Shown here: piece by piece, positions 45,450 to 57,439 of the stretch
Layout: every line of letters starts with the position of its first letter
Position numbering within the stretch: position 1 is the stretch's first letter
NCBI GenBank assembly: GCA_003255065.1
Contig: QAOA01008705.1
Span: 1-64,000 of the forward strand
DNA: 64,000 nucleotides
From: Cercis canadensis
Taxonomy: Eukaryota > Streptophyta > Magnoliopsida > Fabales > Fabaceae
Direction of reading: 5' to 3'
Made by a program: the position numbers and the translations under genes
The notes under the pieces: model-generated
What the model was told of the DNA's origin: nothing
Databases searched by the model: none
Seen by the model: only the letters and a program-made list of their open reading frames with translations

Positions 45450-47079
45450 AATAGAAAAAATTTCTTCACCTTCTTTAGGAAAAAAAAAAAAATCTTTCAA
45501 AATCTGAACAAAAGCTTTATTTCACAGGAAATTTTTATATCATAGAAATATAGAATTATTGATTGGGTTGTAAATTTGCAAAAAAAAATTGACTCGTAGG
45601 TTTTTTGAAAAGTTGTGTGATAGAAAATTTTTATATCATAAAATTATTATTTGAGTCATAAAATTTGCAAAAAAGAAACTCATCAATTTTTTTACATATT
45701 AATTATAATTTAGTTTTATAGTATTATTTATGTGAATAATAAATTATTCAATTTATCAATGTCACGATTTTCATAAAATACGAATATATTATGACTATTG
45801 ACTATATATTGCTTGAAAGATAATCAGAGTTGAAAGTATACCCAGGGGAAAATAATACTAAAGAATAACAATATAGATTAAAAGAATACATACTTATGCT
45901 ACAGTGAATTTGTATTCACTTGGAATCAATCTTAGTCTTGAGGCCTTTATCTCACTTGTGATGATCATTGTTTGTGAGAAAATCATTCTCCCAAGTTAAA
46001 AAAATAAATTGTGACATAGTATATAGACTATAACCACATACTAGGTGAAAGATAACCATATTTAGTCCATAGGATACCCATATAGCTTTGAGAGAAGAAG
46101 AAATTAAGGATAATCACATAAGTAAAAAGGATACCCACTTCAGTTGGGTAGATTCAAGTAGAACCCATTCAATGATTTTGGTGTCGTTCTGAAGATCTCG
46201 AAAAATTGAGTCACTCAGTATGTGTCAAAACACACAGTTTCTTATAAAATACAAAAATTACACGATATAAGAAAACATGCTAGGAAATAACTTTTTTAAG
46301 TTTACTTTTGGACATGTTTTCTTATATTATGTTGTTTTTACATTTTATAAAAAAAAAATTGTATGTTCTATCATATTTTATATTATATCGTTGTTATATT
46401 TTATAAAAAAAAAATAAAAACAAATGGGCTGTTTGTTTACTTCTTCTGTTCTCAATTTTTTATTTTTTTTTAAAAAAACAAAGGATCTATTTGAAAGCGT
46501 CGGTTTTCATTTTTTAAGTTTTGAAAATTGGTGTATTTTAAATACAGGAAAACAGAAACCGATTTGAGATATTTTCAAGAATAGCTCTTTTCAAAACATT
46601 GTTTTCATCCTTACATTATTCAACTACCTTCTTTTCGTTCTATTTCCTTTATAATGGATTTCTTTTAAATCTTGTCACTTTTATAGCCAAGGAACTCATA
46701 GCTAGTAGTGAGTTCTCTTTCTAGTATAATCATCAGATCGTGGGACATTGATTTGGTTCCAATTTCGGCTAATTTTTGCAGCTATTTCTATTTAGCCCAT
46801 TAAACCAATACCAACATCCAACAATAGCTTTTTTGTTGGGAAAAAGAAAAGATAAACCATGGAAAAGGGAGCTTTTATTAAAAAGAATTTTTATGTTGTA
46901 TATTATAGTGGGGTCTAAAGTTTACACAACTTGATTTATATATTTTTTTTGTAACAAATATTTCATAAAAACTATTTTAATGATAATTTAGGAAACACGT
47001 GTCCTGGGCCTATGAGCGGCATTGTATTTTGGGCCAAGCCCAGTTCATCTTATTTTTAATCCAAATTATCCCTTTTTTC
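45450..47079. other. AT-rich intergenic sequence
   Basis: Many A- and T-runs; no ORF with recognisable features. Confidence 0.5.
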
Positions 47080-48872
47080 GTGTGTTTGGGAGTTTAAAAT
47101 TAAGGAAAAGGAAATGAGAGGAGAAGAATAAAACTTCCATCTCTCTTGTTTAAAAGATTTAACTTAAAAAAAGAAATGAGACTTGTAAGTAAAATGCAAC
47201 TCTCACACTCTTTTTTTGCTCCATTTTCGTGTTCCTCCAAATTGGAGGGTTTGTAGAGAAAATCTGTAAAAATAATTATTATACCCCTTTATTTTTTAAA
47301 ATTTCCTCACTTATATCTCACACAAACCCCCGATATTTTCCTTTCTTCTCTCCACTTTTCTCTCGGCTACGCCTCCCTTCACTCCAGAAACAAACCTAAC
47401 CTCGACGTCGTCAATCGCCGTCACCAATCACCGTCACTGATTATCATCACTGATCACCATCACCGATTGCTGTCACCAATTACTGTCACCCATTGCCTTC
47501 GCAATCCACTTCAAGGTAATCTTTCTTCTACCCTCAAACCCTTCTCCCCATATACATATTTTGAAACCCTCTTCCATTTAGAGGATGAAATCGGAATGTC
47601 TCTGAGTGGATTCCAACTCCTTTTCAACTGTGTATGGGATTCACTAAGTAGTGGGTTTCCTTTCCAACTCTTTGTCTAACAAGAGGGTGAAGATAGATGC
47701 CCCGTAGGAAAGTTAGGAGGTACAAGACCAATCAGGTTTATCTGCTAAAACTTTTTCTTGGCTATTGATTATTTGCTAACTCTAATTCACAAAAAAAATT
47801 CTTAATAATAGCTAGATTTCATTTTCCTCTAATTTTGACGGCTAATATATAGTTGCTCACAGCAGCTTGTAATTTTGTGTACAACAAAGGAATGTTTCAG
47901 CTTATATTCAATTCTACATTGCTGGCATTATATGTAGAGTTCCATTCTCTTTTGCCCTCCCCAGTATTTCATATTTCATATAATTCATTTATAACATGTA
48001 TGATTGTATCCATGAAAGATCACAGAGTTGGAACTTTCTATAGCTTTTTGTGGACATGTGGCTTCTTTCTCGCTTCAAGTTCTTTCATTTTCACAAGACG
48101 TTATTGTTCACACTATGTTTGAATAATTGTGTATACACTAGCTGCCATCTTAAAATGTGAAATGGTATAATAGAGAGGATTTTATGTGGACTATATTTGC
48201 CAGTTTAAGAATTGTAAGCGTTAAGGAGTTTGTGGTATATCATGCATTAATTTGGCATGGGCTGGAAAGTAAGGATGGAAAGCAAAAACCTGCTCCTAGG
48301 TGATAAGGATGTTTCTCTATGGATGGAACTTGACCCTTTTTTCTTGTCTCTGTTTCGCCTTTTTCATGTTTTTGTTGCTTCCTTTGTTTCTTTGGATTTT
48401 TTTTTTTTTTTTAGAGGGATGGTAAGTTGGATTTATAGCTCATGTAGCTTAATTTTGTAAGCTAGTGATTTATGTGAAATCAGTGAAGATGCTAGTGCTC
48501 TACTTAGTATGCATGAAAGAAAATGAATGAATGAAAATTGACAAGGTATTTGAAATTTTGCACACACATTTAGCATTTTCTTATAAATAGATCAATGATT
48601 TCCAACATTTTTAAAGTAAAGCTACAATATTTACATCGTCATGCAAAGTAGTGAGTTTTTCTTGGATACTATTTACCCGAAGATGCCAGATATAAAATGT
48701 ATATGCATTGTGGTTTTTGCTTGTCTAATATTCACCTTGGCCACCTTGTCAGATCCCATTTTGATATCAGTACTACTTGAATAAAATGAGTTATATAATA
48801 CAATAAATGCTTGCATTTATTTATTTTTAATAAAGTTTGTCCTTGAAATGCTTATTTTGTTTGATCTTTTAG

Positions 48873-50247
48873 ATGGATAATCAAGGAGATGAGAGAATTC
48901 TTGCACTGTTTAGATGGAGAGAAAGGCATCAAAGAGCTATTGTTCAAGTTGTATGCCTTATAGTTTATTGGTATTTAATTCGAAAGTGCTATAGGACTAG
49001 GCAGATTGATCGTAGTTTGAGTTTAGAGAAAGAAAAGGCACCAACAAACTAATGGCAGAAATATCTACTAATGAAAGAAGTCGCAATATAATAAGAATGG
49101 GGCCTAAAGCCATTTTAGATTTGTGTTCTAAGTTAGTAAGAGATGGTGGTCACCTACCAACACAACGGGCAACTGTAGAAGAATAAGTTGCCAAAACACT
49201 TTACATTTTGACACATAATGTCATAAATCATAAGATCCAATTCTAGTTTCGACATTCTGGTGAGACTACTAGTTAGCATTGTCATCGTGTGCTTAAATCA
49301 TTAGTTCAGTTAGAAGATAAATATCTTAAACAACCATATGGCTCACAAATTTCAGCAAAGATACTTGGAGGAAGTAGGTTCTACCATTATTTTAGGGTAA
49401 ATATATTTTCAGATTGAGAATTTTAAATGCGTTTGATTAAATAAATATTAATGGAAAATTTTGAATTTAATGCTAGGATTGTATTGGGGTAATAGATGGT
49501 GCACATATTCGTACAAAAGTGTCTTTGTAGGTTGCTCCAAAATATCGGGGTAGGAAAGACTATCCAACCCAAAATGTGTTAGCTGCATGCTTGTTTGACC
49601 TTAAATTTAGTTATGTTACCTGGATGGTAAGGCATTGCATCAAACTTAAGAATATTAAAAAATGCACTAAGCAAAGAAGATTATCTTAGAATACCCAGAG
49701 GTAATTAACATGATTTATGTGTGTTTGTAGCTTCTACTTTTTTTCCTGAGCTACATTTTAGTAATGATAGTTATTGTTGATAAGTAAATATTACCTTGTT
49801 GATGCTGATTTCATGTTGAGAAAGGGGCTTATTACACCTTATAGAGGTGTACTCTATCACTTGAAAGAGTACTCAAGAAATCCACCTCAAACAACACGAG
49901 AATTATTCAATCTTCAACATTCATCTTTGCGCATTGCTATTGAAAGGGCTTTTAGGGTTTTGAAGAAAAGATTTCCTATCATTGGTAGTGGAACTGAACC
50001 AACTTATGGAATCAAGACCCAAAACATAATTATTTTAGCATGTTGCATTTTGCATAATTATTTGATGGGGGTATATCCAAATCAAGAGCTGATTGATGAA
50101 GTAGATGAAGAAATTCTTAGCCAAAATGAGCCTCAACAACATATTCATGACCATAGAGATGAGGGTGAACATGCTGCTCTTAGAGAGCAATTGAAAGATT
50201 CTATAGCTGCTGCTATGTGGAGAGATTACACAGCTTGTATCTCCTAG
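48873..50247 (+). pseudogene. PIF/Harbinger DDE transposase (HARBI1-like), inactivated
   Basis: Nuclease of the DDE_Tnp_4 family that would cut and join element ends. MDNQGDERILALFRWRERHQ starts at 48873; then RMGPKAILDLCSKLVRDGGH, VAKTLYILTHNVINHKIQF and GSRFYHYF, followed by an intron (after 49399). The core has CIGVIDGAHI (first Asp), YYLVDADFMLRKGLITPYRG (second Asp) and SLRIAIERAFRVLKKRFPI (Glu), and ends IIILACCILHNYLMGV. The catalytic triad is preserved, but stops near 49050, 49182, 49233 and 49265, and a broken segment at 49620-49790, prevent a full product. Confidence 0.88.
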
Positions 50248-51020
50248 TTTATAGTTTACTATTTCAAAATTATTAGATGAGTTTTGTCCACCTGTATCTC
50301 CTAGTTTATAGTTTAGTTATTTGCTTTTGTGACTCAATTAGATTGTAGGAGAGCCTGTGTCATCTCTGTATTGTGAAAGACTTATTAATATTTAATGTAG
50401 TTTTTGAACAATATTAGCTTTCTTGAGTTTGAGTTTTTCTTCATTTAATGAATCACGCTTCCCATTTTTCCTTTATTTTCTATTACTAGAACTAGAAAAG
50501 TGTCTCAGTTCAAAAAGACCAGAACAAACCTGTTAATGATATACTGCTTCTATATTTCTGTTGATTGTAGCTTCATTGCTGCTGGAAAAGATTGGTGGAT
50601 GGAGGAAGAGGGCGCTGGGGCGCTGCACAACTGGCACAGCTGCACCTAGTCTCTAGTTGGGGATTCATTGCTTGTGCTAGGGCGCTAGTGTGCTGGGGAA
50701 TTAGCGCAACTGCTCTATGCTTCTGCTTGCTGCGTTCCAATTGCCCATAACAAGCGCTGCAGCCCTGTGCAAGTGGTGCTGGGGCTCTTAATTTCTATCT
50801 CTTTGTCCTTACTTAGTGCCATTTCCTCACTTTAAAGTTTAAACATAAAATCTGTATAATTTAAGTTAAACCTACAAAATTGACAAAAACACATTATTCA
50901 GCACTAACTTTCCTCAAGAAACATGCCAAATTCTAAGCTAGAAATACCTAAAGAGCTTATAACTTTTATGTTCTGTTGATGGATGCAATCATATTTTTGT
51001 TTTGGCTGTTTTTAGGAAGT

Positions 51021-52126
51021 ATGCCTAAGAAACAAGTTGCAAAAGGAAACAATAGTAAGGAGGCATGGATAAATGACATGGATGAAGCTCTTGTTGAGGC
51101 GTATTTGCATCAACATAATTTGGGAAATAGATATGACAGTAACTTCACAACTACTGCATATGAAAACATAGTAAAAATGTTAGAAGAAAATTTTCAAAGA
51201 GATTTTGTGAAGGAAAAGGTGAAGGATCGTTGGAAGAACTTGAAGAAGAATTTTTCAAGGTGTTATGACATATGTAAGAATGGTTCAAGTGGATTTGGTT
51301 GGGATTCAACTACAAAACCTAAAAAGTGGCCTCCTTTATTGAGGAAACTCAATCTGTAGATACACTTGATGCTAGTGATTAAGTGGCCTCTCATAATGAG
51401 GTAAATTTGGACAGCTTTCATGATTTAGATGATGAAAATGTTGTGACATCTTCTGAAGCTCGCTCTCAAGGCACTTCACAAGGTGCAAGTAGTTTAAAAC
51501 CTAAAAAAAAAAAAAAGGCTAAGGATGATAAAGAATTTGATGGAATTAGAGAGGCCCTTCATGAGGTTGCTCAAGCTCTTAGAGNCAAAACCTAAAAAGT
51601 GACCTCCTTTATTGAGGAAACTCAATCTGTAGACACACTTGATGCTAGTGATTAAGTGGCCTCTCGTAATGAGGTGAATTTGGACAGCTTTCATGATTTA
51701 GATGATGAAAATGTTGTGACATCTTCTGAAGCTCGCTCTCAAGGCACTTCACAAGTTGCAAGTAGTTTAAAACCTAAAAAAAAAAAGGCTAAGGATGATA
51801 AAGAATTTGATGGAATTAGAGAGGCCCTTCAAGAGGTTGCTCAAGCTCTTAGAGAGGGAAATGAAGTTTATCTGAGAGTCAAGCAGCCAGTCCCAAGTAT
51901 TACTAAAGATCAAGTTTGGAAACTTTTGGAGGATTTGAAAATTGAGGAACACCAAATGGACACAACATACTTATATCTTATTGATCACCCTCAGAAAGTA
52001 AGGGCATTATTAGGATGCCCACAAGACAAGTACAAAAAAATATCACTTCAAAATGGTATTTGGTTCCCCTGTTGCAGCAAGGCAATAATTCATATTGTGA
52101 TATTTGATATTTGTAGAACCTGTTGA
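51021..52126 (+). pseudogene. Harbinger Myb/SANT-like protein, disrupted and duplicated at an N
   Basis: Partner protein of plant PIF/Harbinger elements (Myb_DNA-bind_3 type), thought to bind element DNA with the transposase. Acceptor TTTTTAG just upstream, then MPKKQVAKGNNSKEAWINDM, YLHQHNLGNRYDSNF, VKDRWKNLKKNFSRCYDICK and GFGWDSTTK. The frame stops at 51357; the C-terminal half resumes with EVNLDSFHDLDDENV, a Lys-rich tract and the conserved end WKLLEDLKIEEHQM ... YLYLIDHPQKVRALLGCP. The middle part appears twice (51313-51584 and 51586-51854), separated by an N. Confidence 0.85.
51313..51854 (+). repeat. Direct duplication flanking the single N at 51585
   Basis: 51313-51584 and 51586-51854 are near-identical with a few substitutions and a length difference in an A-run. 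The copies meet exactly at the N. Most likely unmerged overlap or two haplotypes. Confidence 0.82.
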
Positions 52127-52805
52127 GGGATTGTATAACTTACATTATTCACTTCTCTTTGCATGCAATATGTTCAAGTTTTAAGTGCTTAAGCAATATA
52201 TCAACTACCTCATGGAGTGGAGTTTTATCACACTAGCTGGACCAATATATCAGAAAGAGTAGATGTAAAGGCTTTGACATGATGGAGATTTTGGCTGTTT
52301 GAGCTTGAAAAAAGACATATAATTATTATTCTAAAAATTTCAGAAAGTATATTTGTTTATAACTGCTTTAAGTAGCTTAATAGTTGCCAAATATAAATTA
52401 ACATACTAATATTCTGATGATAGACGGCTGTCCATGAAGCCATGATCTTTGCATCCTAGGCCTTGGTTTTTGTATGAATCTTGGTTTAATAGAGGCTTTT
52501 CCTACATGATCCTTGAAGGGATGCTAAACTTGTCTCAAAATTGGTAAAAGAAAATGAGGTATATGCTGAGTTTTGTGCATTTATTCTTCAACTGAAATAA
52601 GAAAAAAATAATTCAAAGAAAATGAAAATATTACATTGTTATTCTCTAACATGCCAAGTTTGAAAAAAGAAATAGTATTGACTCTATGAGCAGATGTTTA
52701 ATCAAACTAGCTATAAATAATGTTTAATAACAAATATTTAAAACTATACAACTTAAGCACAAAAACTATTAACTATGTTATTTTAAAATCTCATATGCTA
52801 GTCAA
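52127..52805. other. No recognisable gene
   Basis: AT-rich sequence between the Harbinger and Helitron remnants. The Harbinger right end may lie here but was not identified. Confidence 0.45.
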
Positions 52806-53927
52806 TTAAACTTGTGGTTAGTAGTCTTCTGCTCACCCGTAAGTCTTGAGAACATTTCCATGTGTTCTTGTGCTAGCTTATCTCTATCATAGGAGGTCTT
52901 ATCATAAATCAGTTTATTTTTTCCAGATGTACCGCTGGGATTTGTTAGCAATGACATGAGTGGGTAGTCACGTAGGCTCTTGCAATCATTTTGTAACAAC
53001 TTTTCTATCTTTGCTAGTGTCTGATCTTTAAGCTCATCATCACTCATACTCAGTCCTAGAACAAATTCATTAGGGGTTGATGTCATGATACTTGTATGGC
53101 TAATAATATAATATTGTATTCTATGAAAGAACTTACTCATTACTACCTCACAAAAAATATTCTATAAGTATCAAGTTTTTACTGTATCCCTATTTTATGA
53201 TTGAATGTATGACATCTATCTATTTCATACCATTACAAATTGTACATGGATTATTGAACAATCTCCGCCGCTTGTGGACGATATCATCATACATTAATTC
53301 CCACGTATCTTTCCACACCAAATCTGGTCTATTTATGTTGTTCGACATTAGGAGCGTAACAAATAAGACCCTCTGGTAATGGGTAGATCCCCATGCACTT
53401 GCTTCCTTTATACGTTCTATAAATTCATTGTCATCATCGTGAAGACCAACTGCATAGTATGCTGCTTTAAATGTACCATATACAACCCCATTAATTGTCC
53501 TAATGTCTTCATAACTTATACATCCTCTTTGAATGTTCAACAGCAGTCACAAATAATACATCTCAGCCCCAGGTGGAACGTAATATAGTCTCTCAACAGA
53601 GAAACCTCTCTTCCTTGGCAACTATTCCTTAGTTGCATGTTTCCATACAAAATAATTTGGGAACTTATCATAGGTCAGATGTCTAGCAAATGGGTAATTT
53701 ATGCCTGTTCTATTCAATACATTATCAAGGTCATCGCCCTCTTGGAAGACAACTAACTCTGGGAGATGAAATGAGAACTTTTCCACTAGTGGATCTCGGT
53801 GTTGAATATCAAATGAGAATATCTTCCAGGCTGCCTCACATGCAAAAACAAACCTACAATCGTAATAAATAGTATAGATACAACAAATATAATTAATTAT
53901 TGGGATGAATGTACATTGGACCCACAA
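52806..53927 (-). pseudogene. Helitron Rep/helicase remnant
   Basis: Part of the Pif1-helicase-like protein of plant Helitrons. On the minus strand: AWKIFSFDIQHRDPLVEKFS, FHLPELVVFQEGDDLDNVLN, HLTYDKFPNYFVWKH, stops near 53623 and 53540, GCISYEDIRTINGVVYGTFK, YYAVGLHDDDNEFIERIKEA and HYQRVLFVTLLMSNNINRPD. A gap precedes SYDRDKLAQEHMEMFSRLT, which leads towards the helicase domain, but the sequence stops at 52806 before the ATP-binding motifs. The Rep nuclease domain is also missing. Helitron ends (5' TC, 3' CTRR hairpin) were not found. Confidence 0.85.
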
Positions 53928-56613
53928 ATTAACGTGTTAATGAAAATAAATAGTATAGATAATTTTAGTTATCAATTTTGCTTATGGTATGAATACCAAT
54001 TGCTGTATTAAATAACTAGTCATATTTCTTATTGATCAACATACGTTAACACAACCACATAACCTTACAAATTAAATTTCAATCGTAACTACGTAGTCAT
54101 TTGAGTACGTCTACTATGTTCAATGCATTAGAAATTCAATACCACTTGAAAACTAATCTAGGTTATCAAGAAATAAAATTGTACCAGTAGGGTCAACCCT
54201 ATTTAAGAGGGATGAGCCTGCAATACATACAAGAAGTTCAAATACTCCATTCCTCTTAAACATGTCTATGATTGAGTCCTGTAAATAATGAGACAAAACA
54301 TTACTTTCCATTCAATCTAACCAAATTATTTGAAGCACATTCATCTATTATGTGAGGCTTCATATTCAAATTAATCATTTTGGTTTTCACCTTGGCATGC
54401 CCATCAGCATCAGGTTCCTAATGTCAAAAGAGGCATCCCTTAATTGTTTTGTTTCTCGCACATTTGTATTTTGGTATGTGGATTTTGTCCTCCTTTAGAT
54501 ATGTTGCTGCTGGCATATAAGTTGCAGATTTATTTCCTTCTCATCCTGTTTGGAACCACAAAATTTTAAGAATTGAACTGATTTGTAAACCAATTCTTTA
54601 ATAAAACTTGTTTGAAATCCTATTAACTAAAAAATTGAACTGATTTACAAATCATTTTATTTGGAATATATTAGGATTTACATATCCTATCACTTTTGCT
54701 ATGATTTGCAAATCATTTTTTTTTTCAAATTAATTCAATTTGTTTCTAATTATGATGTTCTGAACACGCTATATGTTTTTCTTATCTTTTCACAAAAAGA
54801 GAAATATGGTCTATGACTGATCAAGATATTGTTCATAATCTATTCTTTTTTATTTATTTACCTATTACAAGATTTTAAAAATATATTTTTGAATTTTGTT
54901 TGTTTATACATAAGAAAATGTTCCATAAAAAAAATAAGAAACTGGATAATGAATTCTTACTGCTATTTCTAACAGAAGCTTTAAAAGAAAATCTTTTACC
55001 TGTATTATGGTTTTACTTTTTAGTTAGAACTAAAACATCTAAATGAATTCCCTTATGAAATTTGGCAAACACGCAGCTCACAATTTTGTACTAAAAATGA
55101 TTTTAAAATTAGAGTAAATTATTTTGACTTCTCTTAAAGTTTCATGCTTTTGCACAAACCTCTCTTTTTATCATCAAATCTACTATAAAACCCAATTTAG
55201 TAATGGATGTTTGAAATATTTTTGAATATTCTGTATTTTTATTTTCTCTAATTTTTATAATATTCATATGTTAAAGTTATGAGGTGACAAAAATACTATC
55301 ATTGTTGAACTCACACTTAACCCTAACTTAAACTACTAAAAAAATGAAGCTTAAAGTCTAACCTCTCTTTCATACAAACCACACTCAATTTACTGTTGAG
55401 ACTTGCAAATCTCATAATGCGATTGGAAAATTGGACTGATGGATGTTGAAGGAGGTTGAGTTGGATTGGTAGTGCTTGAAGGAGGGCAAGTTATTGTTGT
55501 GGATGTTATGGTCTTGGCACTAGTTCCATGTTCTACTAAATTGATTTTGTTGTCATTGCTATTCAGAGTAGTCCAATGCCATAACCCCTCATCCACTGTT
55601 TCTAAGTTTTTATCTGTCCTAAGGAGGAAGACCAATGGATCTTGAAGTGTAGTCCACATGTATGGCCATGCCCAATTTTTTACAAAAATTCATTAAATTT
55701 AGTATCATTTCGAGTCATAATTTGTAAAAGATTCCTTTCAAACACATTCAATTCAAAGGATGTTATGTGGCAACAAGGTATAGTTGTTGGGGTATTCTTA
55801 ATGGTCCAGGTATTTGAGTTGCCATGTCCCAACTTATAATTGATGGGCATTTGGGGTTTGTCCCTTTAATTGACAATTTAAGCTCTCACTAAAGAGTATT
55901 TTAGGTATTTTTTAGTTTTTTTTTTTGGCATTCACAATTAACTAACGGAGTGATTCAATGTTTCATTTAAATAGGGGCTATTTGTCGTGTGTTTTAAAAA
56001 TACAAGAGGGGTTGGTGTAGGTTTTGGAAGTAAAGATTTGTGCAAAAGAGGGGAGATTAAAGCAATTATATCTAAAATTAAATATATAAAATTGTTTTGT
56101 TAATTTCAAAAATCAATAAATCAATCAATCAATCAATCAATATTATCATAAAGATAATTATAAAATCACTTTCCCCTTATCATCTTAGGTTATTAGAATC
56201 ATACTATTAATATATGAACAAATTACAACTAATAAAAAGTTCTTATTTAGAGATAAGAATCCTATCAATCCCAGTGGTTACATTTGCAATCTATCTGTAG
56301 TACATGAACCAAATCTGGTTAAGTTTTCTCATTATACCCATTGCTCCTCACCAACCCACCCTTAATAAATTGCTCAATCATATTGAAGATTTTATGGCAA
56401 GATCAAATTCTCAAATTTCCTTTATCCTCTAACAAAAGTAAGACATTTAAACTTGACATTGTATTTGAGCACCCTTTTATTCATAGCCAATGGTTTTCCT
56501 CACAAGTTTTTGTGCTAAGACAATTCAAGGCACTTAAATTGGTAGTTAGTACCAAATTATTGCTCCCATTAGGATCTTGCAGCAATATCAATTTTGTTAT
56601 CACCAAATAGGCC
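53928..56613. other. No gene identified
   Basis: AT-rich. 54.55-54.77 kb carries AATTCAATT/GATTTGCAAATC repeats akin to 40.83-41.04 kb (possible MITE). A short minus-strand ORF at 55390-55659 (Thr/Ser/Pro-rich) and a plus-strand ORF at 56341-56610 have no recognised family. (TCAA)n lies at about 56117-56140. Confidence 0.45.
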
Positions 56614-56621
56614 TATATAAA
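56614..56621 (+). promoter_or_regulatory. TATA box of the MADS gene
   Basis: TATATAAA, 84 bases before the start codon at 56705, a normal spacing for a plant TATA promoter with a short 5' UTR. Confidence 0.7.
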
Positions 56622-56704
56622 GGACCCACTGTTTGTGGTAAGAAAACCACAAAGACAATTTCTCCCATTTTCCTTCTTGCTTCTTTTCTTTTCTAATCTT
56701 AGCC

Positions 56705-57439
56705 ATGACTAGAAAGAAGGTGAAGCTCCAATTCATAGCCAATGACTCTATGAGAAAAGCCACTTTCAAGAAGAGAAAGAAGGGCTTGATGAAGAAGGTC
56801 AATGAACTTAGCACACTTTGTGACATTGATGCGTGTGCTATTATCTACAGCCCCTATGATCCTCAGCCCGAGATTTGGCCATCGCCATTGGGGGTCCAAA
56901 AGGTGCTGGCCAAGTTCAAGAGAATTCCTGATTTGGAGAAGAGCAAGAAGATGATGAATCAGGAGAGCTTCACAGCACAGAGGATCTTCAAGTCGAAAGA
57001 GCAGGTGAGGAAGCTGAGGAAAGACAACAGAGAGAAGCTGATGACCCAGCTCATGTATCAGTACCTTGGTGTGGGGAAGATTCTGCACAACATGACCATA
57101 ACTGATCTCAATGATTTTGCATTGTTGATTGATCAAAATATGACTGAGATCACTAAGAGGATTGATGCGCTGGACGAGGCTCCACAGAGTCAAATTCAAG
57201 CTAGTGTGGCGGCACAAAAACTTGCACCGACATCAGCAATAGCAGCAGGAGCAGCACATGGAGTGGGGAGGACCACTGAAATGGCACAAGCCAAGCAGGG
57301 ACTGGGCTTGGAGGTGAATATGGATGGTGTGCAAAGGCAACAACAGTTCATGGACCTTGTCAATAGTGGTGGGGAAGGGATGCTACCAATTGGTGCCAAT
57401 TACCAAAATCCCTTTTGGTCTAATAACTTTTTCCCTTGA
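56705..57439 (+). CDS. Type I (M-gamma) MADS-box transcription factor, AGL80-like
   Basis: 244-residue protein from one exon, as is usual for type I MADS genes. The MADS domain occupies residues 1 to about 60 (MTRKKVKLQFIANDSMRKAT, FKKRKKGLMKKVNELSTLCD), followed by the M-gamma hallmark CAIIYSPYDPQPEIWPS. Residues 70-170 are charged and probably helical, with no type II K-domain; the tail is Gln/Ala-rich (VAAQKLAPTSAIAAGAAHGV) and ends YQNPFWSNNFFP. M-gamma proteins such as AGL80 act with M-alpha partners in the central cell and endosperm of Arabidopsis; a reproductive role here is inferred. No disruption; TATA box at 56614. One of two intact genes in the window. Confidence 0.93.
   Translation: MTRKKVKLQFIANDSMRKATFKKRKKGLMKKVNELSTLCDIDACAIIYSPYDPQPEIWPSPLGVQKVLAKFKRIPDLEKSKKMMNQESFTAQRIFKSKEQVRKLRKDNREKLMTQLMYQYLGVGKILHNMTITDLNDFALLIDQNMTEITKRIDALDEAPQSQIQASVAAQKLAPTSAIAAGAAHGVGRTTEMAQAKQGLGLEVNMDGVQRQQQFMDLVNSGGEGMLPIGANYQNPFWSNNFFP

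Larger units (their letters stand above)
47080..52126 (+). mobile_element. PIF/Harbinger element with both genes (decayed)
   Basis: Left end GTGTGTTTGGGAGTTT with the family subterminal block (CTCCAAATTGGAGGGTTTG, TATTATACCCC). A 5' UTR-like region with tandem CACCGATTGCTGTCACC-type units (47405-47500) and a donor (AAG/GTAAT at 47515) leads into the transposase (48873-50247) and the Myb/SANT gene (51021-52126), both on the plus strand. The right end was not located. It is the likely source family for the non-autonomous copies at 14457-18285 and 37157-37715. Confidence 0.75.

Noticed and set aside
55390..55659. 89-codon Thr/Ser/Pro-rich ORF as a gene
   Set aside because: Low complexity, no start context, promoter or homology recognised.
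56699..57217. Minus-strand 172-codon ORF opposite the MADS gene
   Set aside because: Shadow of the MADS coding sequence.
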